DNA from: Actinospica acidithermotolerans
GTDB lineage: Bacteria > Actinomycetota > Actinomycetes > Streptomycetales > Catenulisporaceae
Reading direction: 5' to 3'
Assembly (NCBI RefSeq): GCF_018139625.1
Contig: NZ_JAGSOH010000006.1
Location: 1 to 64,000 of the forward strand
DNA: 64,000 nucleotides
Below the pieces are notes generated by a model. That model was not told where the DNA came from, ran no database searches, and saw only the letters and a list, made by a program, of their open reading frames with translations. Position 1 is the stretch's first letter; each line of letters begins with the position of its first letter. The translations under genes and the position numbers were made by a program. Shown piece after piece: positions 8,130 to 16,867 of the stretch.

Positions 8130-8699
8130 TCACCCCGGCCACCGACCGCGCGATCTCAGGTTCAGCACCAGTGCGGCGATGTTCCAGGCGTCGTCGGCGC
8201 CTCGGTGGTGGCGGCCTTCGAGGGGCAGGGCGGCGATTTCGAGGGCGGTGGCCATGCCGGGTCGCTTGCGGAGGCCGTAGGCTTCGGTGAACACGGCCTT
8301 GGCGTTCACGTGGCTTGCGCCGAAGGGGTACGGGGTGTTCGTGGCCTGGCACTGGCGCTCGAACTGCTTGCGGTCGTAGTCGCCCCAGCTTGCCCAGCGG
8401 CGGATGCCTGAGGCGTGGACGACGGCCAGCAGCTTGCAGGCTTCGGCGAAGCCGATGCCCTTGGCGACTTGGGCCGGGGTCAGGCTCGTGAGTTCGGTGC
8501 AGAACTTGCTGACGGTGGAATGCTGGGGGCGCACGAGTATGGAGTGCTTGGCTACGCGGGTGCCGGCTTCGAGGTCGACGACGGTGAGGCCCACCTCGAT
8601 GATCTCGCTGGCCATGCCGCGCGGCGGTTCTTCGCTCCAGCAGGTGGCCTCGACGTCCACGACGTTGAGGTAGCGCGTCGCGTCGTCCATGGGTGTCAT
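8130..8699 (-). CDS. 3'-5' exonuclease of the DEDDh (ERI-1/KapD-like) type
   Basis: The protein is predicted to trim 3' ends of RNA or DNA. The four DEDD acidic residues and the His are visible: D and E in VVDVEATCW, D in SWGDYDRKQF, and the H-x4-D pair in HRGADDAW. The length (189 residues from the ATG at 8699) is normal for a stand-alone exonuclease domain. A second ATG lies 9 nt downstream (8690), and neither start has a strong ribosome site. The reading frame stays open far upstream, but that part is arginine-rich frame noise over a repeat and the divergent ECF gene. No operon partner. Confidence 0.8.
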   Translation of the reverse strand: MTPMDDATRYLNVVDVEATCWSEEPPRGMASEIIEVGLTVVDLEAGTRVAKHSILVRPQHSTVSKFCTELTSLTPAQVAKGIGFAEACKLLAVVHASGIRRWASWGDYDRKQFERQCQATNTPYPFGASHVNAKAVFTEAYGLRKRPGMATALEIAALPLEGRHHRGADDAWNIAALVLNLRSRGRWPG

Positions 8700-8702
8700 C
8701 GT

Positions 8703-8745
8703 ACGGAGGCGGGGGCGGAGACGGAGACGGAGACGGGGGCGGTGG
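8703..8745. repeat. G-rich low-complexity tract (cggaga-type hexamers)
   Basis: This is a run of near-identical 6-nt units (ggagac/gggggc) between the divergent exonuclease and sigma-factor genes. It may influence promoter spacing or form G-rich structures; nothing else is visible. Confidence 0.5.
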
Positions 8746-8878
8746 TGCCGCTGGATTTCGCGGTCGGGGTCCCGCTCGGTAAGGATTCCTTCCGGGCGGG
8801 CGCAACCCGGGCCGGGGATCGCGCGTGTATTCGGCAGCCGGGCCCGCGGGGGTGTGCGGCGCGGACGGAAACTGGGAG

Positions 8879-9418
8879 GTGGCGTTGCCGGACGAACTCG
8901 ACTTCGACGAGTTCTACACGGCCGGCTTCCGGCGCATCGTGGGGCAGATCTATGCGATGACCGGGAATCTGGCCGAGGCGGAGGACTCGGTGCAGGAGGC
9001 GTTCGCGCGGGCCTGGCAGCGGTGGGGCGAGGTGCGCAGGTACGGCGATCCCGAGGCGTGGATCCGCACGGTCGCCTACCGGCTGTCGATCTCGGCATGG
9101 CGCAAGGCGGTCAACCGGCGGGTGGCGCACCATCGCGCGGCCGCCTCGCCGGAGCTGCCGGGGCTCAGTCCCGACCACCTGACGCTGGTGTCCGCGCTGC
9201 GGAAGATCTCCCCGGAGCAGCGCCGTGCGATCGTGCTGCACCACCTCGTCGGCCTCACCGTCGCCGAGATAGCCGGGGAGACCGGCTCGCCCGAGGGCAC
9301 CGTCAAGTCCCATCTCAACCGCGGCCGCAAGGCCCTGGCCCCGCTGGTATCCGAGTTCGCCGAGGTCGGCGCCGAGGCGCCGCGCCGCTCCGGCACCGAC
9401 GTCGTAGGGGAGTGGTGA
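8879..9418 (+). CDS. ECF RNA polymerase sigma factor (SigE-like)
   Basis: The protein is an alternative sigma factor that redirects RNA polymerase. The sigma-2 region carries FDEFYTAGFRRIVGQIYAMTGN and AEDSVQEAFARAWQRWGEV; sigma-4 carries LRKISPEQRRAIVLHHLVG and the recognition helix AEIAGETGSPEGTVKSHLNR. The frame is open to a GTG at 8825. The GTG at 8879 or TTG at 8885 gives the more usual N-terminus, and gggagg (8874-8879) is well placed for 8885. Its stop overlaps the start of the next gene (GTGA), so the two are probably co-translated and the partner is a likely regulator of the sigma factor. Confidence 0.85.
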   Translation: MALPDELDFDEFYTAGFRRIVGQIYAMTGNLAEAEDSVQEAFARAWQRWGEVRRYGDPEAWIRTVAYRLSISAWRKAVNRRVAHHRAAASPELPGLSPDHLTLVSALRKISPEQRRAIVLHHLVGLTVAEIAGETGSPEGTVKSHLNRGRKALAPLVSEFAEVGAEAPRRSGTDVVGEW

Positions 9419-10407
9419 CCACCATGCCGGAGAGCTTCGGCTCCATGCTCGAGGAGCTGGCCGACGCGGCCGCCTCCGCCGTCGCGCTGCCCGGCACCGA
9501 CGCGATCCGGCGTCGCGCCAGGGAACGCGTCGTGCACCGCAGGATGGCCGCCTCCGCGCTGGTGCTCGTGCTGATCGGCGGCACCGGCGGCGCGTGGGCC
9601 GCGGTGAATCATCACACGCGCACGGACGCCACGGCCGCCCGCCCGATGGACGGCGCGAGCGCGGCGCCGGTCCCGGCCGGTTCGCCCGCGAGCGCCGCGC
9701 CCTCGGCGAGCACGTCGACGAGCGGCGGCGCGTACGCGTTCACCAGCAGCGACGACATGAGCATCTGGAAGACCGGCCTCGCGCAGGACGGTTATCTGAT
9801 GGTCTTCTCGGACGGCGTCGTCGCGCTGAGTACGGCCGGGAGCTTCCCGCTCTGCTACGGCCGGCTGCTCGCCGCCGACTCGGCCGCTGCGGCCACCCCG
9901 GCCGTCCTAGCGGGCGTGCCGACCTCGAAGGACCTGCTCACGGACGTGACGTGCGACAACTTCGGCGTCACCAGCGGCCTGTCGGTCGCCGTCGCGTCGA
10001 AGGGGACCGAGCTCGTCGTGACCGTGCCGTCGAACAAGAGCAGCGGCGCGTACCTGGAGACGTACGCGCGGCAGAGCCTGTTCGCCTACGGCGCGACCTT
10101 CCCCGCGATGTTTCAGATCCCCTCCGGAACCTGGAAGAGCATGGACGGCGAGAACCGGACCCTTGTCGTGGGCGCGGACGGCTCCGTCTCGTTCACCGCG
10201 TACGTGAACGCGGGCAAGCAGTACACCGGAACGGGCGCGATAGACATGGAATACCCGACCGGCATCCGCGCGGAGATCTACTGCGCGAACGGCGGCGCCA
10301 AGACCGCGCCGTGCGGCGTGTTCCTGATCGAGCAGAACCCGCAGACCAGCGACGAGCTCACGGTCTACGGCAGCTACGGTCCCGAGACGTTCGTCCGGAC
10401 GGGGTGA
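9415..10407 (+). CDS. Membrane-anchored putative anti-sigma / sensor partner of the ECF factor
   Basis: The ~330-residue protein has a short cytoplasmic N-terminus (MLEELADAAASAVALPGTDAIRRRARERV). A single membrane segment follows (~44-63, ASALVLVLIGGTGGAWAAV), then a Ser/Ala/Pro linker and an external beta-rich domain with several Cys (LCYG, TCDNFG, YCANG, PCGVF). The position directly after an ECF gene with a GTGA overlap suggests an anti-sigma or sensor function. No zinc-binding HxxxCxxC anti-sigma motif is visible, so the role is inferred from context. The GTG at 9415 or ATG at 9424 could be the start. Confidence 0.65.
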   Translation: MTTMPESFGSMLEELADAAASAVALPGTDAIRRRARERVVHRRMAASALVLVLIGGTGGAWAAVNHHTRTDATAARPMDGASAAPVPAGSPASAAPSASTSTSGGAYAFTSSDDMSIWKTGLAQDGYLMVFSDGVVALSTAGSFPLCYGRLLAADSAAAATPAVLAGVPTSKDLLTDVTCDNFGVTSGLSVAVASKGTELVVTVPSNKSSGAYLETYARQSLFAYGATFPAMFQIPSGTWKSMDGENRTLVVGADGSVSFTAYVNAGKQYTGTGAIDMEYPTGIRAEIYCANGGAKTAPCGVFLIEQNPQTSDELTVYGSYGPETFVRTG

Positions 10408-10526
10408 TCCGGCCGGCCTATCGCCGCAGCGCGTTTCCCGCCGCGTCGGTGGCACAGTCGGCGGGGCGGTGAAAGGCTGGTGAGCCGACTGCTCTGCTCC
10501 AAGACGCCGAACGGAAGGGGCTCGCG

Positions 10527-12017
10527 ATGGCCGAGCTGCACGGATCAGGATCGAAGGAGACGGGTCTGCACTCGCCCCAGGTGCGCGGGCTGCCGGTGCA
10601 CGACGCGCCGGGGCGCCGGCATCGCGAGCCGCATCGCACGGTGCCGGTCAACCCGCTGCTGGTGGCGGCCGGGGTGGACCCGGCGGGCGCGATGGCGACG
10701 AACCCGCCGATGTTCCGGGTCGGCGACGGCCCGATCCCGGCGGACACCGCGTACCGGCTCATCCACGACGAGCTGATGCTGGACGGCAACGCCCGGCTGA
10801 ACCTGGCGACGTTCGTCACCACCTGGATGGAGCCGCAGGCCGCGCTGCTGATGGCCGAGTGCGCCGAGAAGAACATGATCGACAAGGACGAGTACCCGCA
10901 GACGGCCGAGCTCGAGAAGCGCTGCGTGGCGATCCTGGCCGACCTGTGGAACGCGCCGGACCCGCACGGCGCCGTCGGCTGCTCGACCACCGGCTCCAGC
11001 GAGGCGTGCATGCTGGGCGGCCTCGCCATGAAGCGGCGCTGGATGAAAAAGAACCCGGAACGCTACAAGGCGGGCGCGCGGCCCAACCTGGTCATGGGCA
11101 TCAACGTGCAGGTCTGCTGGGAGAAGTTCTGCGAGTTCTGGGAGGTCGAGCCGCGGTACGTGCCGATGGAGGGGGAGCGGTTCACGCTCGGCCCCGAGGA
11201 GGCGGCGGCCCTGTGCGACGAGAACACCATCGGCGTCGTGGTGATCATGGGCTCGACGATGGACGGCAGCTACGAGCCGGTCTGGGACGTCGCCAAGGCC
11301 CTCGACGACCTGCAGGAGCGCACCGGCCTCGACATCCCGATCCACGTCGACGGCGCCTCCGGCGGCATGATCGCGCCGTTCCTGGACCCCGATCTGCTCT
11401 GGGACTTCCGCCAGCCGCGGGTGCAGTCGATCAACACCTCCGGGCACAAGTACGGACTCGTCTACCCGGGCGTCGGCTGGGCGCTCTGGCGCGACGCCGA
11501 GGCGCTGCCCGAGGAGCTCGTCTTCAAGGTCAACTACCTCGGCGGCGAGATGCCGACCTTCGCGCTCAACTTCTCCCGGCCCGGCGCCCAGGTCGTCGCC
11601 CAGTACTACACGTTCCTGCGGCTCGGCCGCGAGGGCTTCCGCCGCGTCCAGCAGTCCGCGCGCGACGTGGCCAAGTACGTGGCGGACGGCGTCGAGAAGC
11701 TCGGCGACTTCCGTCTGCTCACCCGCGGCGAGCAGTTGCCGGTCTTCGCGTTCACCACGAAGGACGAGGTGCGCAACTACGACGTCTTCGACGTCTCGCG
11801 CCGGCTGCGCGAGCGCGGCTGGCAGGTGCCGGCCTACACCTTCCCGAAGAACCGCGAGGACCTGGCCGTGCTGCGCGTCGTGGTCCGCAACGGCTTCTCG
11901 CACGACCTCGCCGACCTGCTGCTCGCCGACCTCAGCCGGCTGCTGCCCGAGTTGCGCAACCAGCCCGCCCCGGCCAAGGAGTTCGGCGTGGAGGCCAAGG
12001 AGGGCTTCCACCATTGA
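10527..12017 (+). CDS. gadB: Glutamate decarboxylase
   Basis: The enzyme is a PLP-dependent decarboxylase converting glutamate to GABA and CO2, consuming a proton. The PLP lysine is K308 in SINTSGHKYGL. Family hallmarks include GCSTTGSSEACMLGGLAMKRRW, IHVDGASGGMIAPF and LNFSRPGAQVVAQYY. The protein (496 residues) is ~30 residues longer at the N-terminus than the E. coli enzyme. ATG at 10527 has a good site (ggaagggg, 7 nt upstream). No glutamate/GABA antiporter lies nearby, so a role in acid resistance is not shown by context; GABA production or nitrogen metabolism are alternatives. Confidence 0.95.
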   Translation: MAELHGSGSKETGLHSPQVRGLPVHDAPGRRHREPHRTVPVNPLLVAAGVDPAGAMATNPPMFRVGDGPIPADTAYRLIHDELMLDGNARLNLATFVTTWMEPQAALLMAECAEKNMIDKDEYPQTAELEKRCVAILADLWNAPDPHGAVGCSTTGSSEACMLGGLAMKRRWMKKNPERYKAGARPNLVMGINVQVCWEKFCEFWEVEPRYVPMEGERFTLGPEEAAALCDENTIGVVVIMGSTMDGSYEPVWDVAKALDDLQERTGLDIPIHVDGASGGMIAPFLDPDLLWDFRQPRVQSINTSGHKYGLVYPGVGWALWRDAEALPEELVFKVNYLGGEMPTFALNFSRPGAQVVAQYYTFLRLGREGFRRVQQSARDVAKYVADGVEKLGDFRLLTRGEQLPVFAFTTKDEVRNYDVFDVSRRLRERGWQVPAYTFPKNREDLAVLRVVVRNGFSHDLADLLLADLSRLLPELRNQPAPAKEFGVEAKEGFHH

Positions 12018-12057
12018 GAGCCGGTGAGCCGGTGAGCCGGTGAGCCGGTGAGCCGGT
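12018..12057. repeat. Tandem 8-bp repeat (gagccggt x5)
   Basis: Five perfect copies of gagccggt begin immediately after the gadB stop codon, followed by one degenerate copy (gaaccggc). Such short arrays are prone to slippage and would vary in number between strains. Confidence 0.85.
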
Positions 12058-12121
12058 GAACCGGCGGACCGGCAAGCGCGCGGCGCAGACCCCTGGCGGC
12101 CTGCGCCGCGTTGCTGTCCGC

Positions 12122-12175
12122 GCATCGCGATGATCCGACGCATCTCAATGATCCGACGCATCGCGATAATCCGAT
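12122..12175. repeat. Three tandem 18-bp repeats
   Basis: There are three adjacent 18-nt units of the form gcatcgcgatgatccgac with 1-3 differences each, between gadB and the esterase gene. Each unit contains an atcgcgat-like palindrome, so they could be binding sites for a dimeric protein, but no known operator is matched. Confidence 0.75.
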
Positions 12176-12266
12176 CAGTAGGCCGAACCGGCTGGAATCC
12201 GGGTGAATTCGGGGACACACCCTCAATATCAACCACTTCTGATTCCCCCCGGCTTAGCCTCCTGGC

Positions 12267-13442
12267 GTGTCACCGATCAGCGGATCCCTGCAGATCACCA
12301 CGATCGCCCTGGCGGTTCTCGCGGCGCTCGCCACCTGGCTGCTGTGGAACCGGATGCGGGGACCGCGCGTGCTGCGGGTGCTGCAGCGGGCCGGGCTGCT
12401 GGTGTTCGGCGAGCTGATGGCCGCGCTGGCGATCCTCGTGTGGGTCAACATCTCCAGCGGCGGGCTCGTCGTGTCCTGGCAGGATCTGCTGGGCAATCAG
12501 AGCACGCGCGGCGGCGTCTTCGCCGGGCAGCAGGGCGCGATCCAGCTGCACCCGGTGCCGCAGAGCGTGGCGGCGATGCGGCAGCGGGGATCCGCGACCG
12601 CGGTCACGGCCGGCCTCGTGCGCACCGGCTTCCGGCCCTCGGACGACGACTTCCAGGAGACGACGCTGCACGGGCCGGCCTCGGGCATCACGTCGAAGGT
12701 GTACGTCTGGACCCCACCGCAGTACGCCGAGCAGCCGCACACCTACTTCCCGGTCATCGAACTGCTGCACGGCGTCGCCGGCTCGCCGGAGGGCTGGACC
12801 GGTCCGATGAACGTCGTCGCGCACCTCGAGGCGGCCGAGCGCTCGGGCAAGGTGCACCCGTACATCCTGGTCGTGCCCGACCTGACGCCGGTGCCCGGCC
12901 ACACCTGGCCGTGGAACAACGAGGAGTGCAGCGACGTCCCCGGCGACGCCGACGTGGACACGTGGCTGACCCGCGACGTGCGCTCCATGGTCGTCGACGG
13001 CTTCCGGGCCGAGCCCGCGGCCGACGCCTGGGGCCTGATGGGCTACTCGACCGGCGGCTTCTGCGCCGCGAAGCTCGTGCTGCAGCATCCCGACCGGTAC
13101 CGCGCGGCCGTGTCGCTGTCCGGGTACTACGTGCCGGAGTCGCTGGAGCTGTCCGAGGACCCGGTGCTCGACCGCGCCGACAGCCCGCTCTGGCTGATCG
13201 GGCACACCCGCACCCCGGCCGTCAGCCTGCTGATGACGGCCAGCGCCCAGGACCGGGTCGACCCCGCCTCGCAAGCGGCTCGGATGATCTCCGCGGCGAA
13301 GGCGAACCCGCTGGCCAGGGCGACCGACGTGCAGTCCTTCGTCGCGCCGCTGGGCGGCGGCCACAATCAGAGCGCCTGGGAGAAGATGCTGCCCACCGCC
13401 TTCACCTGGCTCTCCCAGCGCCTGGCCGGCCCGACTCCGTGA
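12267..13442 (+). CDS. Membrane-anchored esterase (alpha/beta hydrolase, esterase D / mycolyltransferase-like)
   Basis: Two N-terminal membrane segments (~8-27 and ~42-62, joined by a basic LLWNRMRGPRVLRVLQRAG loop) precede an external alpha/beta-hydrolase domain of the PF00756 type. The nucleophile is S261 in GYSTGGF, HGVAGSPEGW forms the oxyanion region, and GGGHNQSAWE carries the likely catalytic His. The substrate is unknown; acyl transfer or ester cleavage at the cell surface is likely. The GTG at 12267 has no purine-rich site, but TAGCCT lies 6 nt upstream, so a leaderless transcript is possible. The next gene encodes the same membrane domain without the hydrolase. Confidence 0.8.
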   Translation: MSPISGSLQITTIALAVLAALATWLLWNRMRGPRVLRVLQRAGLLVFGELMAALAILVWVNISSGGLVVSWQDLLGNQSTRGGVFAGQQGAIQLHPVPQSVAAMRQRGSATAVTAGLVRTGFRPSDDDFQETTLHGPASGITSKVYVWTPPQYAEQPHTYFPVIELLHGVAGSPEGWTGPMNVVAHLEAAERSGKVHPYILVVPDLTPVPGHTWPWNNEECSDVPGDADVDTWLTRDVRSMVVDGFRAEPAADAWGLMGYSTGGFCAAKLVLQHPDRYRAAVSLSGYYVPESLELSEDPVLDRADSPLWLIGHTRTPAVSLLMTASAQDRVDPASQAARMISAAKANPLARATDVQSFVAPLGGGHNQSAWEKMLPTAFTWLSQRLAGPTP

Positions 13443-13496
13443 GCCCGGCCCGGCCCGAACCAGTCACAGTCCGACCGGTGCGATCGAGGAGGCGGC

Positions 13497-13922
13497 ATGC
13501 TGCTGACAGACCCCGCTCTGCAGTACTGGAGCTGCGTCGCGGCGATCATCGCGACCCTCGCGGTGCTGATGCTGTGGAACCGCGTCCACGGCCCGAGACC
13601 CGTCAGGGTGCTGTCCCGCGTGGGGCTGCTGCTCGCCGGCTACCTCTCGACGGCGGTCGCGATCCTCGTCTCGGTGAACATCGCGTACGGCGGGCTGATC
13701 GTGAGCGTCAGCGACCTGTTCGCCGACGTGAACCCGCCGACGGGCCAGTTCGCGCACCAGGGCGCGTGCATGGGCGGCAGCCTCCCGCGGGGCGTCCCCG
13801 TCGCGGATCTGCCGCCGCAGTGCGCGTCCGGCGCCTACCGGCAGACGGACTCCAAGTCCACGGAGTCCTTGAGCAGCGTCGAGAGCGGGATGGCGACGGC
13901 GTCCGTGGACAGGTCGAAGTAG
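13497..13922 (+). CDS. Truncated paralogue: membrane domain of the preceding esterase
   Basis: The two-helix N-terminal domain is clearly related to that of the gene 54 nt upstream: LMLWNRVHGPRPVRVLSRVG and AVAILVSVNIAYGGLIVSV match LLWNRMRGPRVLRVLQRAG and ALAILVWVNISSGGLVVSW. After about residue 112 the frame runs into the antisense of the lipoprotein gene (88-bp convergent overlap) and ends with a non-conserved tail. No hydrolase domain follows. A strong ribosome site (gaggagg) suggests it is translated. It may be a pseudogene cut short by rearrangement or a small membrane partner of the esterase. Confidence 0.65.
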   Translation: MLLTDPALQYWSCVAAIIATLAVLMLWNRVHGPRPVRVLSRVGLLLAGYLSTAVAILVSVNIAYGGLIVSVSDLFADVNPPTGQFAHQGACMGGSLPRGVPVADLPPQCASGAYRQTDSKSTESLSSVESGMATASVDRSK

Positions 13923-14290
13923 TCGTCGTACGCCGTGGCCAGCGTCTCGATCGCCTGCTTCACCCGCGGCGAGTTCGCCGCGTCGGCAGCCCCGTCGAGG
14001 CCGTCGACGAGCAGCCGGACGACCGCGGTGTTGACCGCCTCACGGCCCTCGGCGAGCAGCTTCACCGTCGACGGCCCGTACTTGCCGACGTCCCGCAGCG
14101 CGGCGGTGCAGCCCGGGTCGGCGCCGTCGCCGCTGGAGGTGCCGCCCGTGCTGACCGCCGCCGCGGTCGCCGACGTCGCCGCCACCGGCTTCGAGTCGGA
14201 CAGCGCGGTCGACGAACAGCCGGCCAGCAGCAGCGCGAGCGCGCTGCCGCCGCCGACCAGGAGAACGAGAATTCCGCCCCGGCGAGCCAT
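13835..14290 (-). CDS. Small lipoprotein
   Basis: The signal peptide ends in a canonical lipobox (LALLLAGC, Cys at ~25), so the protein should be lipid-anchored to the outer membrane face. The mature ~125 residues start with a Ser/Thr/Ala linker and continue in a helical domain (TVKLLAEGREAVNTAVVRLL, QAIETLATAYDDYFDLSTD) with two further Cys (PGCTAAL, LESVCR) that could form a disulphide. The family is unknown to me. ATG at 14290 follows aaggggg. It lies 27 nt downstream of the CFA-synthase-type gene and may be its operon partner. Its 3' end overlaps the convergent gene by 88 bp. Confidence 0.75.
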   Translation of the reverse strand: MARRGGILVLLVGGGSALALLLAGCSSTALSDSKPVAATSATAAAVSTGGTSSGDGADPGCTAALRDVGKYGPSTVKLLAEGREAVNTAVVRLLVDGLDGAADAANSPRVKQAIETLATAYDDYFDLSTDAVAIPLSTLLKDSVDLESVCR

Positions 14291-14317
14291 GATGCCCCCT
14301 TCGTATGGCTACGGGGG

Positions 14318-15646
14318 TCATTCTCCCAACACGAGCTGGTGCACGTCCAGATAGCCGGAGGCGAATCCGGCCTCTGAGTAAGCGAGGTACAGCCGCCAGG
14401 TACGCCGGAAGGTCTCGTCGAAGCCGAGCGCGCCGAGACGCCCGGCGTTGGCGAGCAGGCGCTCGCCCCACAGTGCGAGGGTGCGGGCGTAGTGGGTGCC
14501 GAAGGACAGGTCGTCGCGAACCTGAAGGCCGAAGCGCCCGGCGTTGTGGCGGATGGCGGTCATCGAGGGGATCATGCCGCCGGGGAAGATGTACTTGGTG
14601 ATCCAGGTCTGCGTGCGCGAGGTCGCCCGCATCCGCTCGTGCGGCATCGTGATCGCCTGGAGGCCGACCATGCCGCCGGGGGCGAGCAGGTTCGCCAGGG
14701 CGCTGAAGTACTGCGGCCAGTGCTCGCGGCCTACGGCCTCGATCATCTCGACACTCAATACGGCATCGTACTTACCGTCCGTGTCGCGGTAGTCCCGCAG
14801 TTCGACCTGCACGCGGTCCGCGATGCCCTCGCGCCGGGCCCGCTGCGCGGTGTATTCGAGCTGACGCTCGGACAGCGTGATCGTGCGCACCTGCGCCCCG
14901 CGGTGCGCGGCCCGCGTGGCCAGCTCGCCCCAGCCGCTGCCGATCTCCAGGACCTTCGAGCCGTTGCCGACGCCGGTGAGGTCCAGCAGCCGGTCGATCT
15001 TGCGCCGCTGGGCGAGCTCGAGCTGCTGCACGCCCGCCGCCCCGTCGCGCATGTCGGGCAGCGCGAGGTCGTGCCGAGGGGCGGTGGTCAGCTGCTCAGG
15101 GTCCTGAACTGGCTCGCGCTCGAACAGGGCCGAGGAGTACGTCATCGTGGGATCGAGGAAGAGGGCGAACATCTCGTTGGAGAGGTCGTAGTGCCGCGCG
15201 ATGTTGTCCTGCGCCTCGCCGGCGGTCCGGTTCTCGCTGCGCGGCCGCCGCACGACGTGCAGCCTGCGCAGATGCTGCAACGGCGCCGGGACCAGCGTCT
15301 CGACGTTCGCCGCGAAGACGCACAGCAGGCGCGCGAGATCGTCGGAGTCCCACTCGCCCGCCTGGTACGACTCGCCGAAGCCGATCAGCCCGCTGGCGCC
15401 GATCCGCCGGTAGAAGCGCTCAGGACTGTGCACGACCATCTCCGGGTCCTGCGGCCCGCCGGCACCCAGCACGGTGCCGTCCGGAAGCCGGAGGCGAACC
15501 GGCAGGTCGCGCAGCACGTGCTTGATCACGCGCGCCGCGACCGCGCCGCGCAGCCGGGTGCGCGGCTCGGTGAACACACCCGGCCAGCGCTCCTGGGCCG
15601 AGTCCGGCGCCGCGGCTTGCGCGACTTGCCGGTTGTCCGTCGTCAT
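14318..15646 (-). CDS. Cyclopropane-fatty-acyl-phospholipid synthase family methyltransferase
   Basis: The SAM-dependent enzyme is predicted to methylenate or methylate unsaturated acyl chains of membrane lipids. It has the SAM-binding GSKVLEIGSGWGELATRAA, the post-motif AVLSVEMIEAVG, and the family signatures IARHYDLSNEMFALFLDPTMTYSSA and YIFPGGMIPS. The length (442 residues) fits the family. The ATG at 15646 (MTTDNRQ) follows agaaggga; the frame continues far upstream but without protein-like sequence. It could be a true CFA synthase or a fatty-acid C-methyltransferase (tuberculostearate type); the sequence does not decide. Confidence 0.88.
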   Translation of the reverse strand: MTTDNRQVAQAAAPDSAQERWPGVFTEPRTRLRGAVAARVIKHVLRDLPVRLRLPDGTVLGAGGPQDPEMVVHSPERFYRRIGASGLIGFGESYQAGEWDSDDLARLLCVFAANVETLVPAPLQHLRRLHVVRRPRSENRTAGEAQDNIARHYDLSNEMFALFLDPTMTYSSALFEREPVQDPEQLTTAPRHDLALPDMRDGAAGVQQLELAQRRKIDRLLDLTGVGNGSKVLEIGSGWGELATRAAHRGAQVRTITLSERQLEYTAQRARREGIADRVQVELRDYRDTDGKYDAVLSVEMIEAVGREHWPQYFSALANLLAPGGMVGLQAITMPHERMRATSRTQTWITKYIFPGGMIPSMTAIRHNAGRFGLQVRDDLSFGTHYARTLALWGERLLANAGRLGALGFDETFRRTWRLYLAYSEAGFASGYLDVHQLVLGE

Positions 15647-15777
15647 GGTCAGCGTTCCCTTCTCCTCAGAGAACCTCGGGTACCCCCATTCTTGGCAAAA
15701 CCACGAGGCGACGCAGCACATTCCGCCCTCGCGGGTGAACATTCGGCGACGAGAACCCGCATTCGACCGCTGTCGGC

Positions 15778-16776
15778 TCAGCCGTTGCCGGCCAGGGTCT
15801 GCAGCTGGCCGTAAGCGCCGTTGAAGACGTCCTGGTCGCCGGGCTGGCTGCCGCTGTCGGAGTACTGCCAGAAGGAGTAGTACGGCCAGCCGCTCGGCAG
15901 CTTCCCGCCGGTCCGGGCGTAGTTGGCGACCCAGAAGGGGTCGTCCGCCGCGAAGGCGGTGGCGTCGCCGGTGCACGTCTTCCACCATTCGGTCGAGCTG
16001 TAGATGACCGGGAACGCGTGCTCGCGCGCCGCGTACTCGGTGGTGAAGTCCCTGATCCAGTTCACCATCTGGCTTGCCGAGAGCCCGTAGCATTCGGGCC
16101 CGTACGGGTTGTACTCGATGTCCAGGGCGCCAGGCAGGGTCTTGCCGTCCGGAGACCAGCCGCCGCCGTGCGCGATGAAGTAGTCGGCCTGCACGGTGCC
16201 GCCGGAGTTGCTCGGAATGGCGAAGTGATAAGAACCGCGGATGAGGCCGTGGTCGTAAGGGCCGTTGTACTCGTTGGTGAACTGCGGGTTCACGTAGTAC
16301 TTGCCCTCGGTCGCCTTCGCGTAGACGAAGCTGACGTGCGGGGCGACCGACGCCCAGTCGATCGATCGCTGATACCCGCTCACATCGATGCCGCGCACCG
16401 GCGAGGGCGGGATCATCGCGGTCGTCGGAGTCGGCGCGGGCAGCGTCGGAGCCACCAGGCTCGAGGGCGTCGCCGGGCCGGGCCACGGCGGCGCGGAACG
16501 AGAGCCCGACGATCGGTAGGTACCCATGTCGTCCTGGTCCGGATGGGTGATGAGCTCGGCGTGCACCGGCGTGTCGTGGTGCGTCGCGGTCACCCGCACG
16601 AGCCGGCCGGACAGGTCGTGCGCCCAGGCCGCGCCGACAGAGGTCGCGCCGGCCCGGGCGGCGTCGGCGGAATCGGGGCTCGCGCCCGACGCCAGGCTCG
16701 CGGCCACGGCCGCGGTCACCAGGGCGGCGCCGAGGGCGAGCGATTGACGGGGGACCAGCCGGGCCAACGGTGACAT
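15778..16776 (-). CDS. Secreted GH25 lysozyme (N,O-acetylmuramidase)
   Basis: The protein has a signal peptide, a ~90-residue variable Ser/Pro-rich region and a GH25 domain. This begins at RGIDVSGYQRSIDW (catalytic Asp region) and includes FVYAKATEGKYYVNPQF, IRGSYHFAIPS and ALDIEYNPYGPECYGL (acidic active-site pair). It ends with the usual YSFWQYSDSG tail. It hydrolyses the beta-1,4 bond between N-acetylmuramic acid and N-acetylglucosamine in peptidoglycan, for example for wall remodelling or competition. It stands between dnaE and the CFA-type gene on the same strand, but gaps of more than 90 nt suggest its own transcript. Confidence 0.9.
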   Translation of the reverse strand: MSPLARLVPRQSLALGAALVTAAVAASLASGASPDSADAARAGATSVGAAWAHDLSGRLVRVTATHHDTPVHAELITHPDQDDMGTYRSSGSRSAPPWPGPATPSSLVAPTLPAPTPTTAMIPPSPVRGIDVSGYQRSIDWASVAPHVSFVYAKATEGKYYVNPQFTNEYNGPYDHGLIRGSYHFAIPSNSGGTVQADYFIAHGGGWSPDGKTLPGALDIEYNPYGPECYGLSASQMVNWIRDFTTEYAAREHAFPVIYSSTEWWKTCTGDATAFAADDPFWVANYARTGGKLPSGWPYYSFWQYSDSGSQPGDQDVFNGAYGQLQTLAGNG

Positions 16777-16867
16777 GGGTTCCTCGTGAGGGTGCTGACG
16801 CCAGAGTGTTTAGACGTCTTCGTACCCTATGTCCGATTAATCCAATCGGCCGTCGGCCCTTCGGCCG

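Noticed and set aside
8032-9098. N-terminal arginine/proline-rich extension of the exonuclease
   Set aside because: It is reading frame through a G-rich tract and the divergent sigma-factor gene; domain starts at the ATG near 8699.
10545-12236. 563-codon minus frame opposite gadB
   Set aside because: Antisense shadow; gadB has full motif support and a ribosome site.
14318-16486. 722-codon frame joining the CFA-type enzyme to upstream sequence
   Set aside because: The upstream part is a shadow of the GH25 gene; a clear ribosome site and family start exist at 15646.
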